Positions 13,901 through 25,264 of a stretch of DNA of 64,000 nt are shown here, one piece after another (the stretch's first letter is position 1; every line of letters starts with the position of its first letter). The notes beneath the pieces were generated by a model. The model made no database searches. It saw only the letters and a list, made by a program, of their open reading frames with translations, and had not been told where the DNA came from. The stretch is from Molanna angustata. Taxonomy: Eukaryota; Arthropoda; Insecta; Trichoptera; Molannidae. The stretch lies in NCBI GenBank assembly GCA_963576475.1, contig OY754974.1:4920247-4984246 (forward strand). The letters run 5' to 3'. The translations under genes were made by a program, and so were the position numbers.

Positions 13901-14285
13901 TTGTGTTCTTTGAGAGTTTTGCAAGAGGCCGTTATGAGTCCATAAACAGAACGGGTGGTGATGGCGGAAGAACGGTGCCTATATGTGAATTCTTCACATG
14001 ATATCCGTTGAAGTTTTGAAGTGAATAAATTAACATCGTAAATGCTTATCATTAATGTAATGAACGTATTTAATATCTTTGAAATTATTTGTATTGGTAG
14101 TTTTTGAAAAATATTATGAATTCCGGACTAATTAAAAAAAGGTCTTTATACAGATAATAAAAAAATCGTTTAATAAGTTGATAGATACCAATTCATCTTT
14201 AATTTTTGCCAGTTATAATTTAATCAAGATTCAAAACCTGTGTATATTTATTGTTTTATTGACATAGATCAATATATGCAAAGAC
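10901..14285. other. AT-rich intergenic, nothing recognised
   Basis: No gene, RNA or named repeat could be supported. Homopolymer T/A runs are common, for example around 12,230-12,280. Confidence 0.4.
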
Positions 14286-14345
14286 AGAATTCCCAATGAG
14301 GAGATTCCCAATGAGGAGAATTCCCAATGAGGAATTCCCAATGAG
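14286..14345. repeat. Short tandem repeat, unit about 15-16 bp
   Basis: Four near-identical units of AATTCCCAATGAGGAG in tandem, directly before a LINE tail. Confidence 0.85.
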
Positions 14346-14562
14346 GAGGAGTGTAGCAAGCAAAAAAGACGATACTGGAGAGATCATGTAGAGATGATGA
14401 ATCCAGAAAGTCTTCCAAAGATTGCAATACGCGAAATACCAGAGGGACGCTGACCACTGGGAAGACCACAAAAGAGATGGAAGCAGAGCTGGACATCCTT
14501 GTCCCAGGACCTGCAGAAATAGATCATAGATCTACCAAAAGAGGAAGAAGAAGAAGAATATA
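14341..14562 (+). pseudogene. LINE 3' tail with (GAA)n end
   Basis: Translation contains RRYWRDHVEMMNPESLPKIA and GRPQKRWKQSWTSLSQDLQ, with one stop inside. The fragment ends at GAGGAAGAAGAAGAAGAA. The GRPxKRWxxSW motif recurs on the minus strand near 32,935-33,016, showing a shared LINE family. Confidence 0.6.
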
Positions 14563-14564
14563 TA

Positions 14565-14690
14565 GCATGAAGTGTTTAATAATAATCTGAACCCGTCTAA
14601 ATCCCAGGCTATTATCATTGGTAGTCCTCGATTGCTGTCTAATCTTAAAAATTCACCTCTCCCATCTTTACAGATTACTTCACTCCATCT
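14565..14690 (+). pseudogene. LINE reverse-transcriptase fragment
   Basis: The frame from about 14,572 reads NNNLNPSKSQAIIIGSPRLL, matching the segment after the RT catalytic box in jockey/CR1-like elements (N-xx-Kxxxxx-G). It is 5' and 3' truncated. It may be of a different family from the flanking fragments. Confidence 0.6.
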
Positions 14691-15070
14691 CTTACACCCA
14701 TGTATATTTTTTTGGTCAGTTTGGTCGTTCATCATTCATTCTTTCAATATGTCCAAACCACCTAAAGGAATTCACTATCATTTTACATATAATTATATAT
14801 CGTTCTATTACATACCTACTCTTCTTAGTATTTTTTCTACTTTCATGCATCTTTTGCCACATCTATGTTTCACTGACATACATCAAAGTAGGCATTACAA
14901 TTGAATTATGTTCGGCAATTTTGGCTTCATTTGAGATGTTTGGATCGGACATTACTGGTCTGAGGGCTCCGTTTAATCTATTACCTGCCAAAACTCTTCT
15001 TTCAATGTCTTCCAGGTCTTCATTCCGTTAAAACATACTCCCGAAGTATAAGTATTCCTCTACTTGTTCT
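14691..15070 (-). pseudogene. LINE RT C-terminal fragment, different family
   Basis: Minus-strand frames read RRVLAGNRLNGALRPVM, IVMPTLMYVSET, then FRWFGHIERMNDERP, in the order normal for an RT C-terminus. These match the well-known AGNxxNGAL, PTLMYGSE and WFGHxERM motifs. Stops and frameshifts make it dead. Confidence 0.7.
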
Positions 15071-15241
15071 TTCGTTCTCTACTTTTATCATAGATGGAGT
15101 TATACTTTCAGTTTTTTCGAATTCGTAAAATAACTCAATTTGTTAAATAGTTCCTGAATATTCCTTCTAAGTATATCCTTCTATATCCTTCCGTACCCTC
15201 TTTCTCTTATTCCATTCCAGGATTGTATAGCTTTCGATGTT

Positions 15242-15468
15242 GTCGGCCTTCGATTTGATATCTGACTGCTGAGCCAAAGGTCCCGGGTTCGATTCCCGGT
15301 GGAGATACAGTTTTTAATTGTGTTTTCAGTCTGAATCTGTGAGACGATTAATATCGTAAGTCTCCAGAATGTGGCAACTTGTTATTGGGTGCATGTTAAA
15401 TTAATATTTGACATAGTACATACCTGTTAGTTGCCCGAGAAGCAATATTAAATTAATAAATAAACAAA
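15242..15468 (+). mobile_element. SINE family B, copy B1
   Basis: The tRNA-like head has a degraded A-box and the B-box GGGTTCGATTCCCGG. The body carries AGTTTTTAATTGTGTTTTCA, TGGCAACTTGTTATTGGGTG and TACCTGTTAGTTGCCCGAGA. An AAATAAATAAAC tail ends the copy. Confidence 0.85.
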
Positions 15469-16439
15469 TATATGACCCTTGTAATAAACTGTTTTTTTAC
15501 AAAAATCGAGTATAAGTATTCATTCTCTCTTGATTATACATGGAATGATTTTGATTCTCTACTCTCGCAGAAAATTCCGTTAACATGATTAAAATTTGAA
15601 AAGGACTATCAATAAATGCAGATTGCCATTGAGTCAGTATCGAAATCAAATACTTCAGTCAAATTGTGAAAGCTCTCTGTAATAAATCTATCGCGAATTA
15701 AAATCTCTTTGCCAAACTCTCAAACGTGAAAAATGGGTGGTTTTATCTATTTGCTAATCAATTATAAAAAGCAGTAGCGAAATTTAAAACAGCAAAAATA
15801 TAATAATGACTGTGTAGTATATACTTTGACGCTATAAAATATGAATATTATCTATTAATATTAGAATAATATAATATCTTAATGGCTAATGGTATACATG
15901 GAAATATTATTAATGTATATCTAATATCTTTAATAGTTGTTAAGATTTAGATAGTTGAATATTATTTTCTTCAATCGTAGGTGATATTGATCTCCAGACC
16001 TCTTTATGGATTTTTTCAGTAGTTAATATCTTTTATTATGACTTAAGTACCTAATAGTTTTGTTCATATAGGTACTATTTAGACCTTATAAACAATTAAA
16101 GTTCGTAGGTCGTTACGTTAATTAAATCTAAAACTCCATACTTAAAGGACGACATTGAAAAATTAAGATCTTTGAAAAATTATAAGACAAAAAAGAATTT
16201 TGAAGGTTGGTAAATATAATGCAAAAGTACAATTTTTTTGGCGTTATTCAGTGGTGACATCTATGTAGTATTCCACACCACAAAGAAACATTATATAGAT
16301 GTTCAAAATTTTCGAAATCGAAACATCTAGACGGATAAAATTTCAGAGGAGGAATTAAGTAATTATTATTTATGTAAAACAAATCGATAAATGAAATTTA
16401 TGATAACAATATATCAAGGTCATTGATTAACACGTTACA
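15469..16439. other. AT-rich intergenic, nothing recognised
   Basis: No coding or repeat family signal seen. Confidence 0.4.
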
Positions 16440-16522
16440 GAATAAACTAAGGAAATGCTTGTGATAATTTTAATCTGCGTCAGTTGGAATACTAAACGCG
16501 CAAGCCGCTCTGCCACCGACCT
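16440..16522 (-). mobile_element. SINE family A fragment A6
   Basis: The minus strand reads GTCGGTGGCAGAGCGGCTTG, the family A head with its A-box, then a decayed B-box region and CACAAGCATTTCCTT. It is truncated at the 3' side. Confidence 0.65.
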
Positions 16523-16754
16523 TATTAAGAGAAACAAAAGATATCTTGAGTAATCGTGGACACTTCCAATATAAGATATATATCTTCGGTCTCCTGACCG
16601 TACCACGCTATCTATTCCCATTCATTCTAATGAATTCCTCAGTACATCCTTTCTTTGTTGCTGTGAATTTACATTTAATAATTTTATGTGTTTTTCTTCT
16701 ATGTGTTATTTTTATATAAATTTAATATACCTACCACTTCACTAAGTATAGCCT

Positions 16755-16850
16755 ATGTTGCTTCGGTAGGTCGGAAGAAATTGCCTCATGGTAATAAACC
16801 TGTCAATGTACACATTTTAGTACATGAAGTAAAATAAATAAATAAGAGAA
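16755..16850 (+). mobile_element. LINE 3' UTR tail fragment (family D)
   Basis: Contains GGAAGAAATTGCCTCATGGT, the conserved hairpin region of the LINE tail seen intact at 38,085-38,190, and ends in AAATAAATAAATAAG. Confidence 0.6.
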
Positions 16851-17312
16851 ATCTTGAAAAGTTAATGACGTAGGAATGTATTGTCAATTTGCGTGATCAC
16901 TTCAAGTACCTCCGCAACGTTCACTAATAACAATTATTCATTTCGTTGTGTTAATTGTAGGTAATAAAACCGAATTAGTATAAAAAAATGTTAAACAATT
17001 TATGTTAATGAATTATTTCAGACATTAACTGAGACAATAAAAAATAACGAGACAATTTTATTAAGTGCTCATAATGATTTGGAAAAATGTAGCAAATTTT
17101 GTTTGATTTGGTTAAGATAAACAAGGAAGACCTGTAATGTATGTTAGCACGACGTACGCTCTAATCTAGAGACGTTGTCAGTTTATATTAACATATATAA
17201 TTGTTATTTTCCAACGTTTTTATTGTTCTTGTAAGTAATTAATTATGGAATAATTTTATAAGTACATAGATTGAGTGAACTGTTTTTAAACTCTCATCCG
17301 CTTTTTATTCTC

Positions 17313-17535
17313 CAGTGAGGTACCGGCTTAGAATAGTGTTTCCACTCTTTTAGGTACATGAGGCAAAATAACATCTCACATAATTGTGACATGGGTTATG
17401 AGGCTCACCACCCATGCTGAATGTTACCTTAAGGTAAGACGAAACTGTTGTATGGGTATACACGAATGTGTCGTGCTTTGTTTTATGAGGTGATGCACAT
17501 CCGCACACCTGTCGCTGGTCACCCTACATTGCGGG
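17313..17535 (+). repeat. Repeat family H, copy 1
   Basis: It shares GGCTTAGAATAGTGTTTCCA, AACATCTCAC, ATACACGAATGTGTCGTGCT and CTGTCGCTGGTCAC with 32,035-32,285. Short pieces also occur at 40,866-40,915 (+) and 22,325-22,385 (-). Class unknown. Confidence 0.7.
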
Positions 17536-17835
17536 ATATACCAGCGTATTTTTACATCAATTTCTCAAGAGGTAGTTATCATGTAGAGATTGCATACTTA
17601 CAAATTACAGTGACTTTAGATACGATGTTTTTGAGTATATGCGGTATGTATGGATTACCTACCTACTATGAAATTTGTTCATTGTATAGGTACATCCTTA
17701 GTAAAAAATGGAGAAAAATAAATCCTTTTTTATATTAAAAATGTCATAATTTAATTTTATAATAAGTAGGTATGTTGATTTTTTGGATTTCCTTTTTCCT
17801 AAATGAGTTCATAATATAAACAAAATATATTTCTT

Positions 17836-17878
17836 ATTGCCATTAGGCAATTTCTTTTCCATCCAACCAGATTACAAA
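17836..17878 (-). mobile_element. LINE tail fragment (family D)
   Basis: The minus strand carries GGAAAAGAAATTGCCTAATG followed by GCAATAAG, the conserved hairpin core of the LINE 3' UTR. Confidence 0.55.
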
Positions 17879-18037
17879 GTATGACAAAATTATGTATAAT
17901 TATATACAAATGCATATATGTACCTGCAACAGCAGGAATATTTATTACGAAAAATTAAATAAGAAAACTAGGTAAGTACATTATACCAAGATAAAACTTA
18001 AAAACAAAAAAAAAACTTATAGTAAAGATTTTTATGT

Positions 18038-18218
18038 GAGTGGTGGCAGAGCGGTTAGCGCGCTGGGTTATTGAAACAGTAGTCGCGAGATCGAATCCTG
18101 CCAAGATAGATTTTGCTTTTGTATAGTACAAGCAATTATTCTCTGTTTAGTGAATGTATGAGGATGTATATGTAGGTACTTGTTACAAGGACATAATCAT
18201 TATTTTAATTATGAAAAA
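18038..18218 (+). mobile_element. SINE family A, copy A2
   Basis: A-box GTGGCAGAGCGGTTAGCGCG, B-box GAGATCGAATCCTGCC, the family body and a short A-rich end. Confidence 0.85.
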
Positions 18219-18313
18219 AAGGATTAATATTTTTTTTATATCGTTAAAAATGTTAATATGTATTCAAGTTCAATAGTATCGAGGATTGCTGTACAAATAT
18301 ATTTTAATCAGAA

Positions 18314-18351
18314 AGAACGCTTTGTGAAATAATCTATTTTCACAGCGTTCT
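18314..18351. repeat. Short inverted repeat
   Basis: AGAACGCTTTGTGAAAT pairs with ATTTTCACAGCGTTCT across a short loop. Function unknown. Confidence 0.5.
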
Positions 18352-18769
18352 AACCTTGGTGTGAACAATTAAAAAATATTTTTCATATATACCAAATGCC
18401 CACTTTGTACATATATTCTTATGCATGTAAGTAATATACACGCCCATCTTTTTAATTATTATTTTAATTAAATAACACATGACTGCGTAATATGTTGTCT
18501 AGTAAAAACACTAGAGAACTTAAACGCGTGAAACTTATTTTAAAAATACATGTGTGTTATTTTAAATTAATATATTATGAAAATGATTCATTAATACACG
18601 TGTATATAATACGGGTTATCGCATTAACATAATGGTATTAGGTGTTATAATGTAAGAATTTTTATTACAAAATATTCTGTTGAACTCCATAATTGATTGG
18701 ATTATAGCGATTGGAGTAACATTGTTGAAATCGACTAAGATTTAATGTTACGTTAATTTTATTATATAA

Positions 18770-18935
18770 TCGCGGGTTCGGTTCCCGGCGGAGACACAGT
18801 TTTTATTTGTGTTTCCGGTCGATGTTAGACGATAAAAGATATCACGAGTCTCCAGAATGTGGCAACTTGTTATTGGGTGCATGTTGAATTAATATTTGAC
18901 AAAGTACCTGTTAGTTGCCCGAAAAGTACCTTATA
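18770..18935 (+). mobile_element. SINE family B, copy B2 (5' truncated)
   Basis: Begins at the B-box (CGGGTTCGGTTCCCGGCGGAG) and continues with the B body to GTTAGTTGCCCGAAAAG. Confidence 0.8.
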
Positions 18936-18992
18936 ATATAATAGGTACAATAACTTGTTAATTTTGTCGACGGATAATTCGTGGTGAAACTC

Positions 18993-20350
18993 CATTATAC
19001 TAGGTATAAATGAAAACACTAATTAATTTAAAACTGGCACTGACCGGTATCGATCTGTTGAAGATCGATACCGGTCACTCTACTTCAACATTGCTAAACT
19101 TTATATTCATCACACATAATATTTACCATACTGTTTTGTTTGCCAGTTTTCTTCATTAGTTCTTTCTGACAATACTCATCGAACTGCAGGCCAAGTCAGT
19201 AAAAAAGTCGAGATCCGGCAACGTATCGCCGCTCTTCTCGCCATGTTTACGCCCGTGACGACAATTCGTAGTCGCAAAGCGCTGTCGAGTTCGTAAATGC
19301 ACTTATTAGTATTTGTCGCCGTTAGGCTGGCTTGCGGTACATTTTTGAATTATCATTTATGGCAATACACAATATTTTCCCCATGATTTGAATAAATGTC
19401 AAATTTGTTTACATAAATTTGTTAAATAAATATATTATGGTCATATTTTAAAGCACGAAAGCAAGTTATAATACGATTAAATTAACTTCTTTTGTGTTTA
19501 TTGAATGTTTTGAGAGTAATTTTAAAAATTATTTTTAATTATATTTCGATCAATTTATCAAGTGTGATGACAGCAGCGTGTTATTTTTTTACTAAAAACT
19601 ACTCCGAATTTTCTTTTGTTAAGTGTTAAAATACATATGTGATAAAATAGCTTACAAGAATACTTTCTCAAAATGAAATATTATTTCAAATCTATACTTA
19701 CGGAAAACATTTACGGACGCATAGAATTATAATGTTATAATCTAAGTACGGACGCATATTTCCAATAAATTACCTGTTAGTTATCATATAAAACTTTTGT
19801 TACGCGGTAATTAGCAATAAATGAATTCCGCGGAATATTTAAAGGGTTTGAAGAATCTCTTAAACGGCGTCGCTTAACCCGTTTATATAATTATTCTCAA
19901 AATAAATATGAAATTCGGCATTGTTCGCGTAAAAAATGACATTTAATTCAACATGGCGGCATTGTTAGTGTGTTCTATGATGGCGGCGTTAAATCTTGTC
20001 TCTCGCCTCGATGTCGACCCAATATCGCCGTCAAATAAGTGGGCGAGAACGATTCGACGCGTTATCTGCTTAGTGACTACCAAAACTGTCAAAATATCGA
20101 CTATTCGATATTTTGACAGTTAATCTCGACATTTATCGGTCGAGATCTACTTACAGCCTGCTGATAGAACTTTACAAAAAAAAAAAAAAAGGTTGTGTAC
20201 CAATATTTCAATTATATTTATACTCTGTTCACATTCATTATCGTGCACTCTGACGATAATTTTCAACAGATCGATACCGGTCAGTGCCAGTTTTAAATTA
20301 TATAGTGAAACTTAAACAAATTAGTGTTTTCATTTATACCTAGTATAATG
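18993..20350. mobile_element. Non-autonomous element with long inverted ends (family K)
   Basis: The left end (CATTATACTAGGTATAAATG, AAAACTGGCACTGACCGGTA, TCGATCTGTTGAA) recurs as its reverse complement at 20,262-20,350. The right arm has about 20 extra bases in the middle. No transposase frame lies inside. The interior holds a perfect stem at 20,084-20,121 and a GC-raised patch near 19,190-19,290. No target-site duplication could be settled. Confidence 0.65.
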
Positions 20351-20574
20351 CAATAATGTTCTACGACAGTGTATTTCATCTTACAGGGCGACCATTCGCC
20401 TGGTAAGGACTTTTTAACTGATCAGGTAAAACGGTCTACCTAAATAAAAAAAAAAATTATTGATTATTGAATCTTATTTAATTTTTATTTTTAAATTTTT
20501 CCCAAGTTGCTTTTTATTTTTTTTTCAAAAACACTTGGTAGGTAAATATAAATAAAAATGGGTAGCAAAACACA

Positions 20575-20970
20575 TAAAATAAGAGGGAAAAAGTCCCAAC
20601 TCCTACAGCTCGTAATCCAGGGTAGAATACAAGGGAAAAGAAAAACAGGGGGCGCGTCTGATCATACGGTGGAATCAAAACCCATGTCATGGATATAATT
20701 TTTTTATAGAATTCTATAATATCTTATGATAAAAAGAACTCCTTCAGATAATTATATCCATGATATGGGTTATCGTGAGCGTTTTGATACCATCGCTTGA
20801 TCGGACTTGCCCCCTTGGATGACGAAGAATTTCATGGCTCTGTAACATGAGACAGTGGTTCAGAAAATGCACAAAGTCGCTTTTGTGCCGTCGTGAATAA
20901 AGTGGAGATAGCCCTGATGGCCACCAACCTTCGTAGAGAAGAAGACACATCAAGAAGAAGAAGAAAATAT
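20575..20970 (+). pseudogene. LINE 3' part split by a foldback MITE
   Basis: The left piece translates as SQLLQLVIQGRIQGKRKTGG. After the MITE (20,648-20,815) the sequence resumes with CAVVNKVEIALMATNLRRED and ends in AAGAAGAAGAAGAAAA. Both are consecutive parts of the RT C-terminus seen unbroken at 29,190-29,530 and 40,440-40,735. Confidence 0.65.
20648..20815. mobile_element. Foldback MITE family E, copy E2
   Basis: Left end GGGGGCGCGTCTGATC and right end GATCGGACTTGCCCCC are inverted. The inner arms share TCATGGATATAATT and AATTATATCCATGA. It is inserted in a LINE fragment. Confidence 0.8.
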
Positions 20971-21448
20971 TAAACTATCGTTATATTATAAATTAATTAA
21001 GGGTAAATAATTTTTAAGTAAGGTAAAAATTCGTAAAAAATGTGCAACTAAATCAACACTAAACATATTTAAAACAATCTAAATGTAAGCATTTAGAAAT
21101 TTGTCAAATATAAGATCAAAATTTCAGCAAGGGCCCTAATTCAACGTCGGTCGTAACCTAAAGTTTTTACAATCTCATCTATAAAAAATAATCTTTTTAA
21201 TTTTTTGCAATTACTAAATTATTTTTTAAAAGTTGCGTTTTAATTTTTGTATCAATTACAAAAGTATAGGTATCGACTTACTTAAAAAAAACATCAATTT
21301 ATAATATCATTATTCAAAGGTTCATAAATATATTATTAAATATCTACGAGCTTACGATTTTGACATATAAATATTTAGGGTGGCTAATCTTCACAAAGAT
21401 CTTGTAATAATTATTTTTATGTAAATGACATAAAAATAATTATTATAT

Positions 21449-21658
21449 GTCGACCGCCGTGGCACAGTTGGTAAGCCGTTCGGTTTCTGTGCCGGCGTCC
21501 TGGGTTCGATTACCAGCAGAGGAGAAATTTATTTAAATTAATTTCTCACGCAAATATTGCTTCTCTGGGCTGGAAACACTGGTTAGTTGGAAGAAATTGC
21601 CATACGGCAATAAACTCGCCACTTGCGCAGGGTGCAAGGAAGTGTTCATTATTATTAT
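21449..21658 (+). mobile_element. SINE family C, copy C1 (full length)
   Basis: Head GACCGCCGTGGCACAGTTGG carries the A-box and GGGTTCGATTACC the B-box. The body is GAGGAGAAATTTATTT...TTGCTTCTCTGGGCTGGAAA. The 3' tail GGAAGAAATTGCCATACGGC resembles a LINE 3' UTR, and the copy ends in (ATT)n. Confidence 0.9.
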
Positions 21659-22012
21659 AAGTATATCTACATATATGTATTATGATATATATATATATGT
21701 ACATATATATCTACTTATGGTTTTTTGTGTTTGTTAGTTTATTTTTGGATTTTTTTTTCTATTTCGATGTTTTTGTTTGTAAATTAGGAGAAATACAAAA
21801 ATATTTTATTAATTTATTTATTTTAGCTGAATATTTTAGTTGTATGAAACAATTATTTTATACCCTATATTTTTTTTCTCTTTTCTTCTGCTCGTGCAAC
21901 TAAAATCTCAGAATGGGATGTGAACCTACTTAAGATGTTATTATAGTAGTAAACTATATTTGGATGTAAAACATGTATAAAAATAATATTTATTTATTTA
22001 TATAATTTATGT

Positions 22013-22080
22013 ATAGGTGTAAAGAGGCGGGTTTATTGCCATAAACAATTTCTTCCAGCCAACCCGAGCAACTCGATGTC
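22013..22080 (-). mobile_element. LINE tail fragment (family D)
   Basis: The minus strand has TTGGCTGGAAGAAATTGTTT, ATGGCAATAAACCCGCC and TTTACAC, homologous to the LINE 3' UTR. Confidence 0.6.
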
Positions 22081-22908
22081 TCCAAAGTATTATTATTACA
22101 TCTAATTTTAACAAAATCTATAAAAATACAGAATGACATTAAATTATAAAACATCTTGTAAAACTATGGAGAACATTAAAAGTTCTTAATTATGTATTCA
22201 GCACCTAGCCTACGAAAGGTGACAGACTTATGGTTTCTTTTATGTTTGGTGTTAAACTATTATACATTTGAGACCTTTATGGTAAAGACTATTTAGTATA
22301 TATATGTTATTCTTACGAGACACTCAAAAACAACGATAATAGGAAATAGTGGAAACACTATCTCAAGCCGGTGCCTCACCGGTAAATATGAAAAATTAAT
22401 AAAATCATAAAACATGGTTGGTAGGTATCACTGATTTCAAGTCTTTACAGTATTACATCTCCATCAAGCGTGTACATTATGCAAACGAATCGTGCCTAAT
22501 TATAGGTGCTGATGTATTTTGGTCTAAATAATTAGTGTGTTTTCATTCTTACGAGAGGACCACTCTGCCATTTGCATTATAATTAACAGTGCATTTAAAG
22601 ACAGTAATAAAAAAAAATTCGGCAAATTAAGCGGTAATTTCAAACTACGTTTTCGTGTCGAGTATTGTCAGTGTTTACTTGCCTTGCTTGTCATACCTAC
22701 ATATGTACTTTCCATAGTGATGAGCAAATGACATACAATGACCAATATCGAGATAGTCTTGGTCATGGTATTGTTCTCCCAGTCTTTTTCTTGTATTTAA
22801 AACAGTGTTCTTGGTCTTTGGTACTCGATTTGTTGTTTTTCGAGAATATTCATAAAAATAATTTATATGAGCATGTAATCATTAAAATAAATAAAAGTAC
22901 CATTGAGA

Positions 22909-23072
22909 TGGGTCGATGGCAGAGCGGTCAGCGCACTGGGTTAGTTATCCAGTGGTCGCGAGATCGAATCCTGCCTCGACCGATTTCGTCCACCTTAGCA
23001 CAAGCATTTATGCTTAATTTAGGGAATGTAGGAATATGTATATGTAATTGTTTAACAAGGACATATTCATTT
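22909..23072 (+). mobile_element. SINE family A, copy A3
   Basis: A-box GATGGCAGAGCGGTCAGCGC, B-box GAGATCGAATCCTGCC, body and terminal CATTTAAAACAAA. It gives a misleading open frame at 22,665-23,111. Confidence 0.85.
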
Positions 23073-23139
23073 AAAACAAATACATTCCTCCGTTCTTTCA
23101 AATTGCTCTGATCAGTTTATTTATTGGAGATGTATTTTG

Positions 23140-23624
23140 ACTCCTCACTACAACAAATGGGGATTTATGAATTCGCTATTTTTAAGGTTTTTTTTATTGC
23201 AAATTATCACCTTGTATTATCCTGAGATTGTATTCTGAAAGTTTCATCACAATGTGCGTGTTTATTCTACATTATTGGTTATAAACTAAAGTAATCATTC
23301 AATTATGTATTTTCAAATTTTGTGAATTTGTACATCTAACAGGTACTCTCTTAGACCCCATTTGATTTTGAAGGATATCTGAACAGTGCTTCTCATTTTT
23401 TTAACTCTCAATTATTTCAAAATGACCCAATGCTCAGGAAACTAAAAAAATGATATTTTATAATCAAATTGCTATAAAGGCGCATCACTTAAAAATTATC
23501 AAGTTTTTACGAAGTATACAAAAAATATTTAACAAACTCAATTCACGAAAATGCTGATAAATTTCCATAAAAAATTGTAACTTGGTAGTTAGGGGTATAG
23601 CGTTGGCAACAACCCACTCGTTTT
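23140..23624 (+). mobile_element. Repeat family F, copy F1 (~0.5 kb)
   Basis: Starts GACTCCTCACTACAACAAAT and ends ATAGCGTTGGCAACAACCCA. Internal landmarks GAAAGTTTCATCACAATGTG, AAGGATATCTGAACAGTGCT and GACCCAATGCTCAGGAAAC recur in the other copies. Intact copies have short inverted ends (ACTCCTCACTA / TAGTGAGGAGT), pointing to a non-autonomous DNA transposon. Confidence 0.75.
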
Positions 23625-23633
23625 AATTTAATG

Positions 23634-23860
23634 TTGGCCTTCGTGGCTCAGTTGGTTAGGTATCTAACTGCTGATCCAAAGATCCCGGGTTCGATTCCCG
23701 GTGGAGACACAGTTTTTAATTGTTTTCAGTCTGGATCTGTGAGACGATTAATATCGTAAATCTCCAGAACTTGTTATTGGGTGCGTATTAAATAATTATT
23801 TGACATATACCTGTTAGTTGCCCGAGAAGCTACATAAAATAAAATTAAATAATTCTATTT
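23634..23860 (+). mobile_element. SINE family B, copy B3
   Basis: The complete head GGCCTTCGTGGCTCAGTTGG with B-box GGGTTCGATTCCCGG and the B body. A segment near the ATGTGGCAAC motif is deleted. It directly follows F1. Confidence 0.85.
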
Positions 23861-23984
23861 AGTGTCGTTATCTGAATTGACTTATTTCGAAATCTAAGGC
23901 CCAACAAAAAAATATGTAAAAGTATAATTGAAATACGGAATTAGATTTCAATTAAATAACAAAAATATTGAATGCCATCCATTT

Positions 23985-24033
23985 GGGTAGAGTCTTGGTA
24001 GTAAGGAGTATAGCGTTGACCACAACCCACTCA
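23985..24033 (+). mobile_element. Family F 3'-end fragment
   Basis: GGTAGTAAGGAGTATAGCGT then TGACCACAACCCACTC matches the F terminus only. Confidence 0.55.
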
Positions 24034-24189
24034 AAAAAGGATTTCCTTTTATTCCAAATTTACTTGAGATTTCACGTATGTTGATTGGAATAAAATACCT
24101 TATGCTAACTAACCCGGCTTTTGTACAATTTTTTGTATCAACCCAACTTAAATAAATAAAAAAACTATGTTGGTATGAATATTAAAAAA

Positions 24190-24262
24190 AATGGAAAAAG
24201 ATGGAAGAGGCCCACATCCATCAGTGGAGGGAAGGCTAGGAAGAAGAAGAAGAAGATGTTTA
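24190..24262 (+). pseudogene. LINE tail remnant with (GAA)n
   Basis: GAGGCCCACATCCATCAGTG followed by GAGGGAAGGCTAGGAAGAAGAAGAAGAAG resembles the ends of the other LINE tails. Very short. Confidence 0.4.
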
Positions 24263-25115
24263 TTAAAAAAATCCATCAAACTCTAATGTTTCACCTTATT
24301 TTATCTCTGATAGAATTGTATACATTTCACACGGTAATATATTAGATATTGCAAAATATAATGTGTTTTGCGGGACTCAAACTATTGGGTCTTGCAAAAT
24401 TTGTTTTAGTGTCGCAACGAACCATAGAATCATAGTCTTGCATTTTATGCAAGACCACGAATGGTTTTGTTCATCACTAAAACAATTTACTTCGAAGAAA
24501 ACTATTTATTTACGATGGTTAATTAAAAGCGAGTGTTCTCCATTCTTCTTAATGTATAATATTTTGATGTTCCCCCCATGGAAACTTGATAAATACCTAT
24601 AGATGTAATCCTCGTATAATTTTTCAGTTAACATACCCATAAATTCCTGATAAAACACTTTGGTTAACTTGTATATTATTCAAAATGGCCCTGCTACCGA
24701 AATAAGACATCAAAATATTGTATTAACGAGACTTCTGTTGCCTGAAAAGCGTTTTAAAACTGATGTTTTACTCCGTCAAAGTAATTTCTTACGATGAACC
24801 GTTATAATGATTAGCTTTTTATGTTATTTTCATCAATGGATCAGTAGGTAGACACCTGATTAGGTAATTTAGACAAATAAAAAATAGAAGCGTTATTCCG
24901 AAAAAAACTTCAATTTATGTTATGTTGCATTGTTTAAATTTCTCGTGAACTTAATGAATTTTGTTATTAATGGTTAAAATATTATAAAATAAATAATTAT
25001 ATAAGTACATACTTTATTTTCAATCGGGTATATTTGTTGAAATTTTTAAATAATATACAGAAGTCAAAAGTCAACCATGATTCATTACATTTTTAAGGTT
25101 GAAAAGTTATTGGAT
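24263..25115. other. AT-rich intergenic
   Basis: Nothing coding. A small perfect hairpin GTCTTGCAT/ATGCAAGAC lies near 24,435-24,455. Confidence 0.4.
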
Positions 25116-25264
25116 CAACGTGTCATTGAGCTCTAGAAAAGAAACATGATAAGATAACTCAATGTATGGAAGTGACAGTTGTCACGTGACAGGCAACTGT
25201 CACTTATTATACATACATTGAGATATTTCTTCTCGTTTCTTTTCTTGAGTTAAATGACACGTTG
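25116..25264. repeat. Long imperfect palindrome with CACGTG centre
   Basis: Outer CAACGTGTCATT pairs with AATGACACGTTG. Inner TCAATGTATG and GTGACAGTTG pair with CATACATTGA and CAACTGTCAC. The loop is TCACGTGACAGG. The arms of about 65 bp suggest a small foldback MITE. Confidence 0.7.

Noticed and set aside
14286..14345. CRISPR-like array
   Set aside because: Contiguous tandem units without spacers in a eukaryotic genome.
22665..23111. 148-aa open frame
   Set aside because: Its second half is the translated SINE A3.
23634..23710. Functional tRNA gene in the SINE B head
   Set aside because: Same head and body recur in eight copies or fragments; no tRNA 3' end.
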